From Pseudomonadota bacterium (GTDB lineage: Bacteria; Pseudomonadota; Gammaproteobacteria; Steroidobacterales; Steroidobacteraceae), in assembly GCA_025351005.1 (NCBI GenBank), contig JANXWS010000063.1, positions 1 to 40,365 of the forward strand: a stretch of DNA of 40,365 bases, given 5' to 3'. Numbering within the stretch: position 1 is the first letter of the stretch; the number at the start of each line of letters is the position of its first letter. Shown one piece after another: positions 16,254 to 24,879 of this stretch. Under the pieces are notes generated by a model. The model saw only the letters and a program-made list of their open reading frames with translations. It was not told the origin of the DNA and did no database searches. Both the position numbers and the translations under genes were made by a program.

Positions 16254-18233
16254 GTGATTCGATTCCCGAAATTCCCTGCCGGCGGGTGGTTGATGCTCTG
16301 CATAGGCGCGCTCGCCCCGGCGACCGCCCTCGCGCAGGCAGCGGCGCCGCCGAAGGCGGCCTGGACGCTGATGGTGTACCTCGACGCCGACAACGACCTC
16401 GAGCGGCCGATGATGAAGAACCTGCTCGACATGACGAGGGTCGGCAGCAGCGCGGCCGTCAACGTCATCGTGCTGGCCGCGCGCAGCCCGCGGGGCGATG
16501 GCAAGTACACCAACGACGGTGTCGCCAACCTGCCGAACTGGACCACCGCCAAGCTGCTGCGCGTCGAGCCGAACAGGCTGCGCGAGCTCGCCGACTGGGG
16601 CGCGGTCGACATGGGCGACCCGCCGACGCTGGCCCGCTTCCTCAAGACCGCGACCAGGGACTTCCCGGCCGAGCGCTACGGCCTGATCCTCGGCGACCAC
16701 GGCATGGCCTGGGCCGGCGCCGCGGTCGCCGAGTCGAGCGACGGCGACAGCCTCGCGGTCGACGAGATCGGCGCGGCGTTCCAGGAGGTCACCAGAACCG
16801 TGGGCCGGTTCGACCTGATCGGCTTCGACGCCTGCGTGATGGGCAACCTCGAGGTCGCGAGGACGATGGCGCCGTTCGCGCGCTACCTGGTCGCGTCGGA
16901 GGAGATCGAGCCGGCCGACGGCTGGGACTACGCGGCGCTCCTCAAGGCGCTGGCGCGTTCGCCCGGCATGGACGGCGCCGCGCTCGGCCGCGTGATCGTC
17001 GATACCTACCGCGATTTCTTCGCGAAGTCGCCGCACCACGAGCTGCTCGAGAAGGCCAAGGCGATCACGCTCGCGCTGATCGACCTCGACCGCGTGGCGC
17101 CGGTCGACAAGGCGGTGGCGGGTCTCGGCACCGGGGCGAGCGCGCTGCTCGCCCGCGGCGGGCACGACGCGTGGGTCCACGTCGCGCACGCCCGCAACGA
17201 GGCCGAGGAATACGGGCGTACCGGCGCCCTGATCGGCGTCGCGCCGCCGGGCTCCGAGGTCTACGACCTGGTCCACGTCGCCGAGAACATCAGGAAGCAC
17301 GCCCAGGATCCGGCGAGCACCGCGGCTGCGGACGCGGTGATCGCGGCGGTCGGGCAGGCCGTCATCTACAGCGTCCACGGCGCGGCCCGCCCGCATGCGA
17401 GCGGGCTCTCGATCTTCTTCCCGCCCGACCAGGCGACGCTCACGGCGCGCGGCAAGACCTCCTACAACGAGACCGGCTTCGCGCAGGGCAACCGCTGGTA
17501 CCCGTTCCTGAGCAGCTACGCGGCGATCCCGGCCAGCGAGCGCGAACGGAACCGGCCCAAGCCCGCGATCGATCCGCTCACGGCGAGCGGCCGGATGGCG
17601 AGCCCGAAGGCGCCGGTCAGCATCGTCTCGCAGGCGCATTCCGATGAGATCGAGGACGCGAGCTTCGTGCTGTCGCTGGTCGAGGGCGGCGAGCGCGTCG
17701 TCATCGGCGCCATCCCGGTCGACCTCGACGCGGCCGACGACCTCAAGGAGGAATGGGACGGCGAGTGGTTCACGATCACGGACCAGCACATCGAGTTCAT
17801 CGCCCCGATCACCAGTTTCGAGGAGCTGAGCGACGCGGGCGGCGAGGACATCTACTGGGCCGAGGTGCCGGCGCAGCTGCGCCTCAGGGGCACGCGCGAG
17901 TGGCTGAACGTGGCGCTCAGTTTCGTGCTCGACTTCCGGGGCGAGGAGGTCAGCGGCGACTTCATCTACGCCGTCGAGTACTCGGCCCACGGGCCACGGG
18001 AAATCGACATCGACGACGGCGACGAACTGCGGCCGCTGTACGAGGTCATCGACGCCGCCGGCAAGCAGCGGCTCGAGGTCGAGCCGGGCGACCACGTGAT
18101 GCACATCCACGACGTCGACGACCTCAAGGTCGAGCGCGCGGCGGTGCCGCCCGGCACCTACCAGGTCGGCTTCGTCGTCCGCGACCTGGCGGGCCGCCAC
18201 AGCGAGCAGTTCGTCGAGGTGGAGGTCCAGTAG
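16254..18233 (+). CDS. Secreted clostripain-type cysteine peptidase (family C11)
   Basis: The 659-residue protein has a signal peptide (about residues 1-28, ending ALAQA), then the C11 peptidase domain: the early MVYLDADNDLE strand (40-50), ILGDHGMAW with catalytic His149, and FDACVMGNLEVA with catalytic Cys194, followed by SEEIEPADGWDY. Family members typically cleave after Arg or Lys and are often autoprocessed. A C-terminal half of about 270 residues is rich in acidic beta-strand sequence and has no domain I can name; it could mediate binding or secretion. The GTG at 16254 has GGAG eight bases upstream. It is followed after 63 bases by a trypsin-fold protease gene on the same strand, suggesting a secreted-protease unit. 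Confidence 0.92.
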   Translation: MIRFPKFPAGGWLMLCIGALAPATALAQAAAPPKAAWTLMVYLDADNDLERPMMKNLLDMTRVGSSAAVNVIVLAARSPRGDGKYTNDGVANLPNWTTAKLLRVEPNRLRELADWGAVDMGDPPTLARFLKTATRDFPAERYGLILGDHGMAWAGAAVAESSDGDSLAVDEIGAAFQEVTRTVGRFDLIGFDACVMGNLEVARTMAPFARYLVASEEIEPADGWDYAALLKALARSPGMDGAALGRVIVDTYRDFFAKSPHHELLEKAKAITLALIDLDRVAPVDKAVAGLGTGASALLARGGHDAWVHVAHARNEAEEYGRTGALIGVAPPGSEVYDLVHVAENIRKHAQDPASTAAADAVIAAVGQAVIYSVHGAARPHASGLSIFFPPDQATLTARGKTSYNETGFAQGNRWYPFLSSYAAIPASERERNRPKPAIDPLTASGRMASPKAPVSIVSQAHSDEIEDASFVLSLVEGGERVVIGAIPVDLDAADDLKEEWDGEWFTITDQHIEFIAPITSFEELSDAGGEDIYWAEVPAQLRLRGTREWLNVALSFVLDFRGEEVSGDFIYAVEYSAHGPREIDIDDGDELRPLYEVIDAAGKQRLEVEPGDHVMHIHDVDDLKVERAAVPPGTYQVGFVVRDLAGRHSEQFVEVEVQ

Positions 18234-18296
18234 GCTTGCGCGCGACTCCGCAGGCTGCTTACAGTCCCGCGCAACGACCGGCGCAGGGGTAGCGAG

Positions 18297-19538
18297 ATGC
18301 GTTCACGGTGGCCGACGCGCGGCGCGGCAATGGCGACGCTGGTCCTTGCCGCGTCGCCGGCCGGTGCCGGGCGTACGGCGGAGCGCGGAACAAACGGCGC
18401 TACCGGCAAGCCCGCCGCGCCGCAGCTGCAGGCGGCGCCGGAAGAGCTCGACTACATCAGCGTCGTGGACCCCGCGGAACGCGACTCCGCACCCGGCTGG
18501 GCCGTCGTCGAGCCACCGCGACACGACCAGGCGCCGGAGCCGGGCGGGCCGGATCTGCGGACACCGTCACCGCTGCCGCTCGTTCGCGCCACGCGACCGG
18601 CCAAACGGGTGCCGCGGTTCGAAGGCGACCAGCAGCCACAACGCTCCTACGGCGGCGCCGCCGTGACGCCCGGGTCCGCCACCTGGCAGGCGGAGATGTA
18701 TCGCGTGATCACCGACCAGGTGTGGGCCGGCCACATGCTGCGCAACCCAAACGAGCCCCGGCCGCGCTGGGAGTGGCAGCACTGGTGCGGCGGCGCGCTG
18801 ATCGCGGACGAGTGGGTGCTGACCGCGGCGCACTGCGTGCTGTCCGACGCGAGCCCGCCGGTGATGAACGAGCAGTTCGCCGAGCGCCGCGACGCGATCA
18901 CGGTCTCGCGCGACCGGCACATCGGCCTCGCGAGCTGCGTCGAGGCGAACATGGTGCTCGACGGGTTCCGGATCCGGCTCGGCGCCGAAGACATCTCGCG
19001 GGACGACGGCATCACATTCCGGATCGACTGCGCCGTGGTGCACCCGGGCTGGACGCCGTCCGACATGTATCACGACGACATCGCGCTGCTGCACTTCGTG
19101 GCCGACGGCCCGCCGCCGGCCCGCGATCGGGCCAGGATCCGCGAGATCCGGCTGCATCGCGGCCCGCACCCGGCGGACGGCGCGTCGTTGACGGTCACGG
19201 GCTGGGGCAAGACCCGCCCGGTGGAGGGCTCCGAGCCCTCGGCGGTGCTGATGGAGGTCGCGCTCAACGTGCAGGACGCGACCACCTGCGCGGGCCGGCT
19301 CGGCGTCGGCCCCGAGGCCGTGGGCCCGGGCGTCATCTGCGCCGGGGCCCGTGCCCGCAAGACCTGCCACGGCGACAGCGGCGGCCCGGTCGTGTTCACG
19401 GGCGGCCGGCCGAACTACCTGGTCGGCGTCGTCAGCTGGGGGCAGGACGACTGCACCGACAACGGCCTGCCGGGCGTCTACACGCGGGTCGGCGCGTACG
19501 CGCAGTGGATCGACGACGTGCTGGGGGCCGCGCGCTAG
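18297..19538 (+). CDS. Secreted trypsin-fold serine protease (S1) with Lys at the specificity site
   Basis: The 413-residue protease has a signal peptide (to about residue 24), a Pro-rich linker or propeptide of about 90 residues, and an S1 catalytic domain with a full triad: His179 in LTAAHC, Asp261 in HDDIALL and Ser361 in GDSGGP. Cysteines around the triad suggest disulfides. The residue six before Ser361, the S1-pocket base equivalent to chymotrypsin Asp189, is Lys355 (RKTCHGDSGG) rather than Asp, which argues against trypsin-like Arg/Lys preference. A ribosome site AGGGG lies ahead of the ATG. It follows the clostripain-type gene after 63 bases and is probably co-transcribed. Confidence 0.92.
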   Translation: MRSRWPTRGAAMATLVLAASPAGAGRTAERGTNGATGKPAAPQLQAAPEELDYISVVDPAERDSAPGWAVVEPPRHDQAPEPGGPDLRTPSPLPLVRATRPAKRVPRFEGDQQPQRSYGGAAVTPGSATWQAEMYRVITDQVWAGHMLRNPNEPRPRWEWQHWCGGALIADEWVLTAAHCVLSDASPPVMNEQFAERRDAITVSRDRHIGLASCVEANMVLDGFRIRLGAEDISRDDGITFRIDCAVVHPGWTPSDMYHDDIALLHFVADGPPPARDRARIREIRLHRGPHPADGASLTVTGWGKTRPVEGSEPSAVLMEVALNVQDATTCAGRLGVGPEAVGPGVICAGARARKTCHGDSGGPVVFTGGRPNYLVGVVSWGQDDCTDNGLPGVYTRVGAYAQWIDDVLGAAR

Positions 19539-19574
19539 TCAGCGCGCGGCCAGGCGCCAATCCGGCAACCCGCC

Positions 19575-19594
19575 GCGCCGGCCGCCGCCGGCGC
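19575..19594. terminator. Hairpin between convergent protease and lipoprotein genes
   Basis: Arms GCGCCGG and CCGGCGC form a 7-bp stem with loop CCGCCG, between the rightward S1 protease (stop 19538) and the leftward lipoprotein (stop 19612). It is placed as a shared terminator but lacks a T-run. Confidence 0.4.
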
Positions 19595-19611
19595 CGCGGG
19601 GCTGCCGTGGT

Positions 19612-19842
19612 TCAGATCTTGTCGCCGCCGCCCTGGGAGGCGTTCTTCGGGGCAGCTGCCGCCCCTGAAGCGGGCGCCGCCTGATCCGCCGCCGGCGCCG
19701 CCGCCGATGGCATCGCTCCCGAATCGGTCGCCGGTGCCGCGCTCGCGGCCGGTGCCGCCGCCGGCGTCTCGGTCTTCGGCGCGCAGGCCGCGAGGCCCAG
19801 GACGCCGGTCAGGATCATGGCCGTCGTGATTGTTTTATTCAT
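19612..19842 (-). CDS. Small Ala/Pro-rich lipoprotein
   Basis: The 76-residue product has a clean lipoprotein signal (MNKTITTAMILTGVLGLAAC; lipobox LAAC) and a low-complexity mature part made of Ala, Pro, Thr and Ser. A strong ribosome site (GGGGAGACAGGGGA) precedes the ATG, supporting a real gene. There is no domain; small lipoproteins of this composition occur in many Gram-negatives without known function. It is encoded just upstream (on the leftward strand) of nothing obvious, convergent with the S1 protease and 38 bases after the TIR-TPR gene, which is also leftward. Confidence 0.8.
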   Translation of the reverse strand: MNKTITTAMILTGVLGLAACAPKTETPAAAPAASAAPATDSGAMPSAAAPAADQAAPASGAAAAPKNASQGGGDKI

Positions 19843-19880
19843 TCCCCTGTCTCCCCTTCCCCGGTTGTGGACGATCCAGC

Positions 19881-21845
19881 CTAGTCGAAACCCAGCTGCC
19901 GAAGCAATGCGCCGAACTGGGGCAGCGGCCGCAGCGGGTCTAGCAGGGGGTCGATGCGGGCATAGATGAGCCCGGAGTCGCCCACCGCGCGGGCCCGCGC
20001 GAGCACGGCCATGGCGGCGTCGCGTTCACCCCACTGCGCCCGCACCTCGGCCTGCTGGTAGAGCCCGCTGTCGCCGAGCTCGTTCACCAGCCTGTTCATC
20101 GCCTCGCGCGCCGCCGCCACATTGCCGAGCTTGCGTTCGGCCACCGCAAGCCCGGTCAGGCGCGCGAGCTTGTGCGGCTCCTCCAGGTAGGCGTCGCGGG
20201 CCTGGCGCGTGCGACCGAGCATCAGCAGGGCGTTGCCGATCGAGGCGTGCGCGCCGGAGAGCTTCGGGTTGAGCGCGAGCGCCCGATTGAGGTGCGGCAG
20301 CACGTCCGCGTAGCGGTGGGCCGCGTACAGGACGCTGCCCATCGCGCGGTGTATCAGCGGGTTCAACGGGTCGAGGACGAGGGCCCGCTCGATCGCCGGG
20401 ACCGCCTCCGCCTCGCGGCCGGTGTCGGCGCAGTAGAGCGCGTAGCGGCCCATCACGGTGGCGTCACCCTCGCCGAGCTGGCGCGACAGGTCGTACGGCC
20501 GGCGCGCACCCTTGACGTCGAGCCGCCCCTGGAAGAGTGCGAACGCCAGCGTCGACTGCGCGTCCGCGAGGTCGGGCGCGAGCGTGGTCGCGGCCTCGGC
20601 GGACTTGATCGCCGCGTCGTAGGTCTCGGCCGTGTGCGCGGCGTCGCTGTACTGGTTGGCGATCACGGTCAGCGTCCGCGAGCGTGCGGCGTGGGCGGCC
20701 GCGAAGCGCGGGTCGGCGGCGATGGCGGCATCGAACTCGGCGAGCGCCTGGCGATCGGACGACTCGCCCTCCGAGAGGTTGTAGGCGGCGCGGCCGCGCA
20801 GGTAGGCGTCGAATGCCGCCACGTTCGTCGTGCCGCCCGGCGGCAACACCGCCGCCGGCGCGTCGGTGCCGCTCGCGTCCGCGCGGCGCATCTCGGTCGT
20901 GAGCGCGGCGACCACGGAGCCCGCGATCTCGCTCTGCACGGCGAAGATGTTGTCGATCGGGCGGTCGAAGCTCTGGGCCCAGCGGCTGAAGCCCGAGCGG
21001 CCATCGATCAGCTCGGCGCCGATCCGGAAGGTCTTGGCCGACAGGCGCACGTTGCCATCGAGCAGGTAGGCGACGCCGAGCGCCTGCGCGATCGCGACGG
21101 CCCCCGCCTTGGCATCGCGGAAGGCGTCGGACGACACCTGGCCGCAGACCCGCAGGCGGTGGTTGCAGGCGAGTGCCGAACGCACCTCGGCCGAGAGCCC
21201 GTCGGAGAAGTAGCTCTCGCCCGGGTCGCCGCTCAGGTTGGCGAAGGGCAACACCGCGACGGTGTTGGCCGCGACCGCTGGCGCGCCGATCAGGCCCCGG
21301 CGCCAGGCGAGCCAGCCGCCGCCGCCGAGTGCAATCGCCGCCATGCCACCGCCCGCGAGCAGCAGCCCGCGGCGCGTCGCGCGCACGCCTGCGACCGGCG
21401 ATGGCTCGGTCGGCGGCCGGCCATGCATCGCCTGCACCGCCTGCACGACCGCACGGATCTCGGCGGCGTCGGCCTTGCCGTGCCACTTCGCCACGCTGAT
21501 CGCCAGGTACTGCCGGAAGCCGAGCGGCGGCTCGGAGCCGTCGAGCGACACCGGCACGAGGCAGCCCCGATCGCGGCCGCGCGTCGCCTCGTCGCGCACC
21601 CAGTCGGACACGATCGATGCGCGCGACCACAGCACGACCACCACCGCCGCGGCCTCGAGCGCCTGCTCGGTGCGGCTCGCGAACGCCGCTCCGGCGACGA
21701 TCAGCCCGTCCCACCAGACCTCGAACCCCGCCTGCTCCAGCACCCGGATGACCGCCTGGGCGCGCACGCGGTCCTCGTGCGCATAGCTGACGAAGACGCT
21801 GGCGGGGCGCTGCCCCGCGGGGCTGTCGGCATCGGTCGCAGGCAT
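19881..21845 (-). CDS. TIR-domain, transmembrane, TolB-N-like and TPR protein
   Basis: The 654-residue protein has an N-terminal TIR domain (about residues 15-125; ASVFVSYAHEDR, then SRASIVSDWVRDEATRG), one transmembrane helix (160-181), a periplasmic-like segment (VAVLPFANLSGDPGESYFSDGL, 196-217) as in TolB-N/FlgO-like regions of bacterial TPR sensor proteins, and several TPRs from about residue 370. Glu86 of the WVRDE segment aligns with the catalytic glutamate region of NADase TIRs, so NAD cleavage is possible but unproven. The helix begins TRRGLLLAGG, somewhat like a twin-arginine motif. The TIR domain should be cytosolic and the TPRs outside. The ATG at 21843-21845 has no strong ribosome site. 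It could be a signalling receptor, a defence protein or a regulator of unknown type. Confidence 0.85.
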   Translation of the reverse strand: MPATDADSPAGQRPASVFVSYAHEDRVRAQAVIRVLEQAGFEVWWDGLIVAGAAFASRTEQALEAAAVVVVLWSRASIVSDWVRDEATRGRDRGCLVPVSLDGSEPPLGFRQYLAISVAKWHGKADAAEIRAVVQAVQAMHGRPPTEPSPVAGVRATRRGLLLAGGGMAAIALGGGGWLAWRRGLIGAPAVAANTVAVLPFANLSGDPGESYFSDGLSAEVRSALACNHRLRVCGQVSSDAFRDAKAGAVAIAQALGVAYLLDGNVRLSAKTFRIGAELIDGRSGFSRWAQSFDRPIDNIFAVQSEIAGSVVAALTTEMRRADASGTDAPAAVLPPGGTTNVAAFDAYLRGRAAYNLSEGESSDRQALAEFDAAIAADPRFAAAHAARSRTLTVIANQYSDAAHTAETYDAAIKSAEAATTLAPDLADAQSTLAFALFQGRLDVKGARRPYDLSRQLGEGDATVMGRYALYCADTGREAEAVPAIERALVLDPLNPLIHRAMGSVLYAAHRYADVLPHLNRALALNPKLSGAHASIGNALLMLGRTRQARDAYLEEPHKLARLTGLAVAERKLGNVAAAREAMNRLVNELGDSGLYQQAEVRAQWGERDAAMAVLARARAVGDSGLIYARIDPLLDPLRPLPQFGALLRQLGFD

Positions 21846-22092
21846 GTCGGGTGTGCCGTCCAATGGACCGTCGGCGGTGGAAAACCGGGCCGCGGCCGGC
21901 GGTGCCGGGCTTTTGGGCCATGCTACGGCGCTGGTCAGGGCCCGGCAACCGCGGGGCCTGCCGCCGGGCGCCGCCACGGGCGCAAGGCCCCGTTGCCCAA
22001 TGCTGCATCGGGAGGATCAGGCGCCCGACGGGCTTCATCGCCGACCGGCTCCGGTGCGACAATCGTTCGTTCCAACGGCGGCGGGGATCGGC

Positions 22093-22665
22093 ATGTCGAG
22101 CGACTGGCGCGAGCAGCTGCTGCCGGCATTGTGGTTGGCGTGGATGGCCTACTGGTGGGCAGCCGCGGCCAACGCCAAGGCGGTCGCGCGCCGCGAGGGC
22201 CCCGTCTCCCGGCTCGCGCATCTGCTGCCGCTCGCGGCCGCGGCAGTCCTGCTCGCCGCGCCGTCGTGGCCCGGCTGGCTCGGCGAGCGCTGGATCGCAC
22301 GCCGGTCCGACCTGTTCGTGCTCGCGACGCTGATGGTCGCAAGCGGGCTCCTGTTCAGCGTCTGGGCGCGCGTCCTGCTCGCCGGCAACTGGAGCGCGAG
22401 CGTCACGCTGAAGCACGACCACCAGATCGTGCGCGCGGGTCCGTACCGGTGGATCCGCCACCCGATCTACACGGGGCTGCTGCTCGCGATCCTCGGCAGC
22501 GCCGTCGCGCGCGGCGAATGGCGCGGAGCCGTCGCGTTCCTGATCGCGGCCGCGGCGCTGTGGCGCAAGCTCAGGCTCGAGGAGCGCTGGCTCGAAGAGT
22601 CCTTCGGCAGCGCCTACGCCGACTACCGGGCCTCGACCTGGGCGCTCATCCCGTTCGTCGTCTGA
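22093..22665 (+). CDS. Isoprenylcysteine carboxyl methyltransferase-like membrane protein
   Basis: This 190-residue membrane protein has about five hydrophobic segments and the family's C-terminal SAM-site signature: GPYRWIRHPIYTG (about residues 115-127), then a late EERWLEESFGSAYADYR. Bacterial members are putative lipid or protein methyltransferases with unknown substrates. GGGGAT precedes the ATG at 22093; upstream in-frame sequence overlaps the divergent TIR gene region and is not supported. It is divergent from the TIR-TPR gene and convergent with peptide deformylase, with only 16 bases between stops. Confidence 0.87.
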   Translation: MSSDWREQLLPALWLAWMAYWWAAAANAKAVARREGPVSRLAHLLPLAAAAVLLAAPSWPGWLGERWIARRSDLFVLATLMVASGLLFSVWARVLLAGNWSASVTLKHDHQIVRAGPYRWIRHPIYTGLLLAILGSAVARGEWRGAVAFLIAAAALWRKLRLEERWLEESFGSAYADYRASTWALIPFVV

Positions 22666-22681
22666 GCGCGGCCAGCAAGGC

Positions 22682-23209
22682 TCAGTCGGCCGGCGAGCCG
22701 GGCGCGATCTCCGCGGTGAAGCCGAAGTTGCGCAGGTCCCGGATCCGCATCGGATAGAGGATGCCGTGCAGGTGATCGACCTCGTGCTGCACCACGCGCG
22801 CGTGAAAGCCCCCGACGCTGCGGTCGAGCTCGTTGCCGGCGGCATCCCGGCCCAGGTAGCGGATGCGGCGGTAGCGGTGCACGAGTCCGCGCATTCCCGG
22901 CACCGACAGGCAGCCCTCCCAGCCGTCCTCGAGTTCCTCCGACTCCGGCGTCAGCAGCGGGTTGATCAGCACCGTCTCGGGAACGGCCTCCGCGTCCGGA
23001 TAGCGGACATTGCGCTCGAAGCCGAAGATCACCACCTGCAGCGGCACGCCGATCTGGGGCGCCGCGAGCCCCGCGCCGTCGAGCGCCAGCATCGTCGCGT
23101 GCATGTCCGCGAGGAGTTCGGCGAGGGCGGCCGTGCCGAACTCCCGCACCGGGTCGGCCGGCACGAGCAGGCGCGGGTCGCCCATGCGAAGTACCGGACG
23201 CAACCCCAT
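22682..23209 (-). CDS. def: Peptide deformylase
   Basis: The 175-residue enzyme removes the formyl group from nascent N-terminal methionine. All three motifs are present: [10 protein letters not shown] (45-54), EGCLSVPG (98-105, metal ligand Cys100) and HEVDH (142-146, ligands His142 and His146, catalytic Glu143). It is the last of three leftward genes (ABC-F, selO, def), 86 bases after selO. It is not beside fmt, the classical partner, so this may be a second deformylase paralogue; the window cannot show that. Confidence 0.93.
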   Translation of the reverse strand: MGLRPVLRMGDPRLLVPADPVREFGTAALAELLADMHATMLALDGAGLAAPQIGVPLQVVIFGFERNVRYPDAEAVPETVLINPLLTPESEELEDGWEGCLSVPGMRGLVHRYRRIRYLGRDAAGNELDRSVGGFHARVVQHEVDHLHGILYPMRIRDLRNFGFTAEIAPGSPAD

Positions 23210-23295
23210 CGTGACACCTCGGCGGCAATCTTCAGGCGCGCGGTCCCAGCTTACCCGGATCGGGGCCGCGCGCCGCAGGTCGGGCGCGACCGCGA

Positions 23296-24771
23296 TCAGG
23301 TCCCGCAGAACGTCCTGAGCACGCGCTCGCCCGGTCGCGGCGGGTCGGCATAGGCGGCGAACTCGTCACGGTCGTCGTACGGCCGCGCGAGTGCGCGGTG
23401 CAGTGTCGCGAACGGCGTGAAGTCCTGCTGCCCGACGGCCGCAGCGATCGCCTGTTCGACGCGATGATTGCGCGGAATCAGCGCCGGGTTGACCTGGCGC
23501 ATCGCGAGCGCGAGCGCGGCCGGAGTGCGTCGCTCGCGCGCGAGACGCAGCCGCCAGCTCGTGGCCCAGGCATCGTAGGCGCCCGGATCGGTGAACAGCG
23601 CGCGTACGCCCGCGCCCGCATCGGTCGCGGCTGCGCACAGGCGCCGGAACGTCAGCGTGAAGTCCGCCTGGTGGCGGTGCATCGCGTCGAGCAGCGCCTC
23701 GGCGAGTTCGCGATCGCCCTCGAGCGCGTCCTCGAGCCCGAGCTTGGCGCGCATGCCGTCGAGCCAGTGCGCGGCGAAGCCGGGCGCGAACGCGAGCACC
23801 GCCCCGGTCGCCTGCTCGACCGCCTGCTCCGGCGTGCCGGCGATCAGCGGCAGCAGCGTCTCCGCGAACCGGGCGAGGTTCCATTCGGCGGCGAGCGGCT
23901 GGTTGGCGTAGGCGTAGCGCCCGGAGCGGTCGATGGAGCTGAACACCGCCTGCGGGTCGTAGGCGTCCAGGAACGCGCAAGGCCCGAAGTCGATCGTCTC
24001 GCCGGAGACCGCCATGTTGTCGGTGTTCATCACGCCGTGGATGAACCCGACGTGCAGCCAGCGCGCGACCAGCGCCGCCTGCCGGGCGGTCACGGCCGCG
24101 AGCAGCGCCAGGTACGGCTGCGCCGCATCACGCGCCGCAGGGTAATGGCGCGCGATCACCCAGTCGGCGAGGCGGCGGGTCGCCTCGACGTCGCCGCGCG
24201 CGGCGAAATACTGGAACGTGCCGACGCGCACGTGGCTGGCCGCGACCCGCGTGAGAATGGCGCCCGGCACCGGCCCGTCGCGGCGCACCTGCTCGCCGGT
24301 CGTGACGGCCGCGAGCGCGCGGGTCGCCGGGATCCCCAGCGCGTGCATGGCCTCGCTGACCAGGTACTCGCGCAGCACCGGCCCGAGCGCCGCGCGACCG
24401 TCGCCGTCGCGCGAGAACGGCGTCCGCCCCGAGCCCTTCAGCTGGATGTCGCGCTGCAGACCCGAGGCCTGCAGAACCTCGCCGAGCAGGATGGCGCGCC
24501 CGTCGCCGAGCTGCGGCACGAAGTGGCCGAACTGGTGGCCGGCATAGGCCATCGCGAGCGGCTCGGCGCCGGCCGGCAGCACGTTGCCGGAGAAGATTGC
24601 GGCGAGCGCGTCCGCATCCGCTGCGTCGAGCCCGAGGCCGAGCTCCGCCGCCAGCTCACCGTTGAACTCGACGAGCCGCGGGTCCGTGACCGGCGTCGGC
24701 GCGAGCCGCGCGTAGAACGACTCGGGGAGCCTTGCATAGCTCGCGGAGAGCGTCATGCGAGCCAGCCTCAT
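23296..24771 (-). CDS. selO: Protein adenylyltransferase SelO (YdiU/UPF0061)
   Basis: The 491-residue pseudokinase-fold enzyme transfers AMP to Ser, Thr or Tyr of target proteins, a role linked to redox stress in the family. Visible motifs are [18 protein letters not shown] (about 76-93), [16 protein letters not shown] (111-126, nucleotide site) and NTDNMAVSG...[10 protein letters not shown] with metal-binding Asp251, Asn252 and Asp261. The C-terminus ends FCGT with a Cys near the end, the position where some homologues have selenocysteine or cysteine. I use the ATG at 24769-24771, with GGGAG seven bases upstream; the ATG at 24756 ([12 protein letters not shown]) is equally typical of the family. 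It lies between the ABC-F and deformylase genes on the same strand. Confidence 0.92.
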   Translation of the reverse strand: MRLARMTLSASYARLPESFYARLAPTPVTDPRLVEFNGELAAELGLGLDAADADALAAIFSGNVLPAGAEPLAMAYAGHQFGHFVPQLGDGRAILLGEVLQASGLQRDIQLKGSGRTPFSRDGDGRAALGPVLREYLVSEAMHALGIPATRALAAVTTGEQVRRDGPVPGAILTRVAASHVRVGTFQYFAARGDVEATRRLADWVIARHYPAARDAAQPYLALLAAVTARQAALVARWLHVGFIHGVMNTDNMAVSGETIDFGPCAFLDAYDPQAVFSSIDRSGRYAYANQPLAAEWNLARFAETLLPLIAGTPEQAVEQATGAVLAFAPGFAAHWLDGMRAKLGLEDALEGDRELAEALLDAMHRHQADFTLTFRRLCAAATDAGAGVRALFTDPGAYDAWATSWRLRLARERRTPAALALAMRQVNPALIPRNHRVEQAIAAAVGQQDFTPFATLHRALARPYDDRDEFAAYADPPRPGERVLRTFCGT

Positions 24772-24879
24772 CGCGGATCTCCCGATCGGATGCCTTCGAT
24801 GGCGCCGGGCGGCGTGGTGCCCGGTCCCGGCGGTACGACTCTAGGGCCTTGGCGCGCCAAAGCAACGCCGGCCGGCCGA

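Noticed and set aside
16107-18200. A leftward frame of about 697 codons opposite the clostripain gene
   Set aside because: The plus strand carries the complete C11 peptidase; the reverse frame lacks any family similarity.
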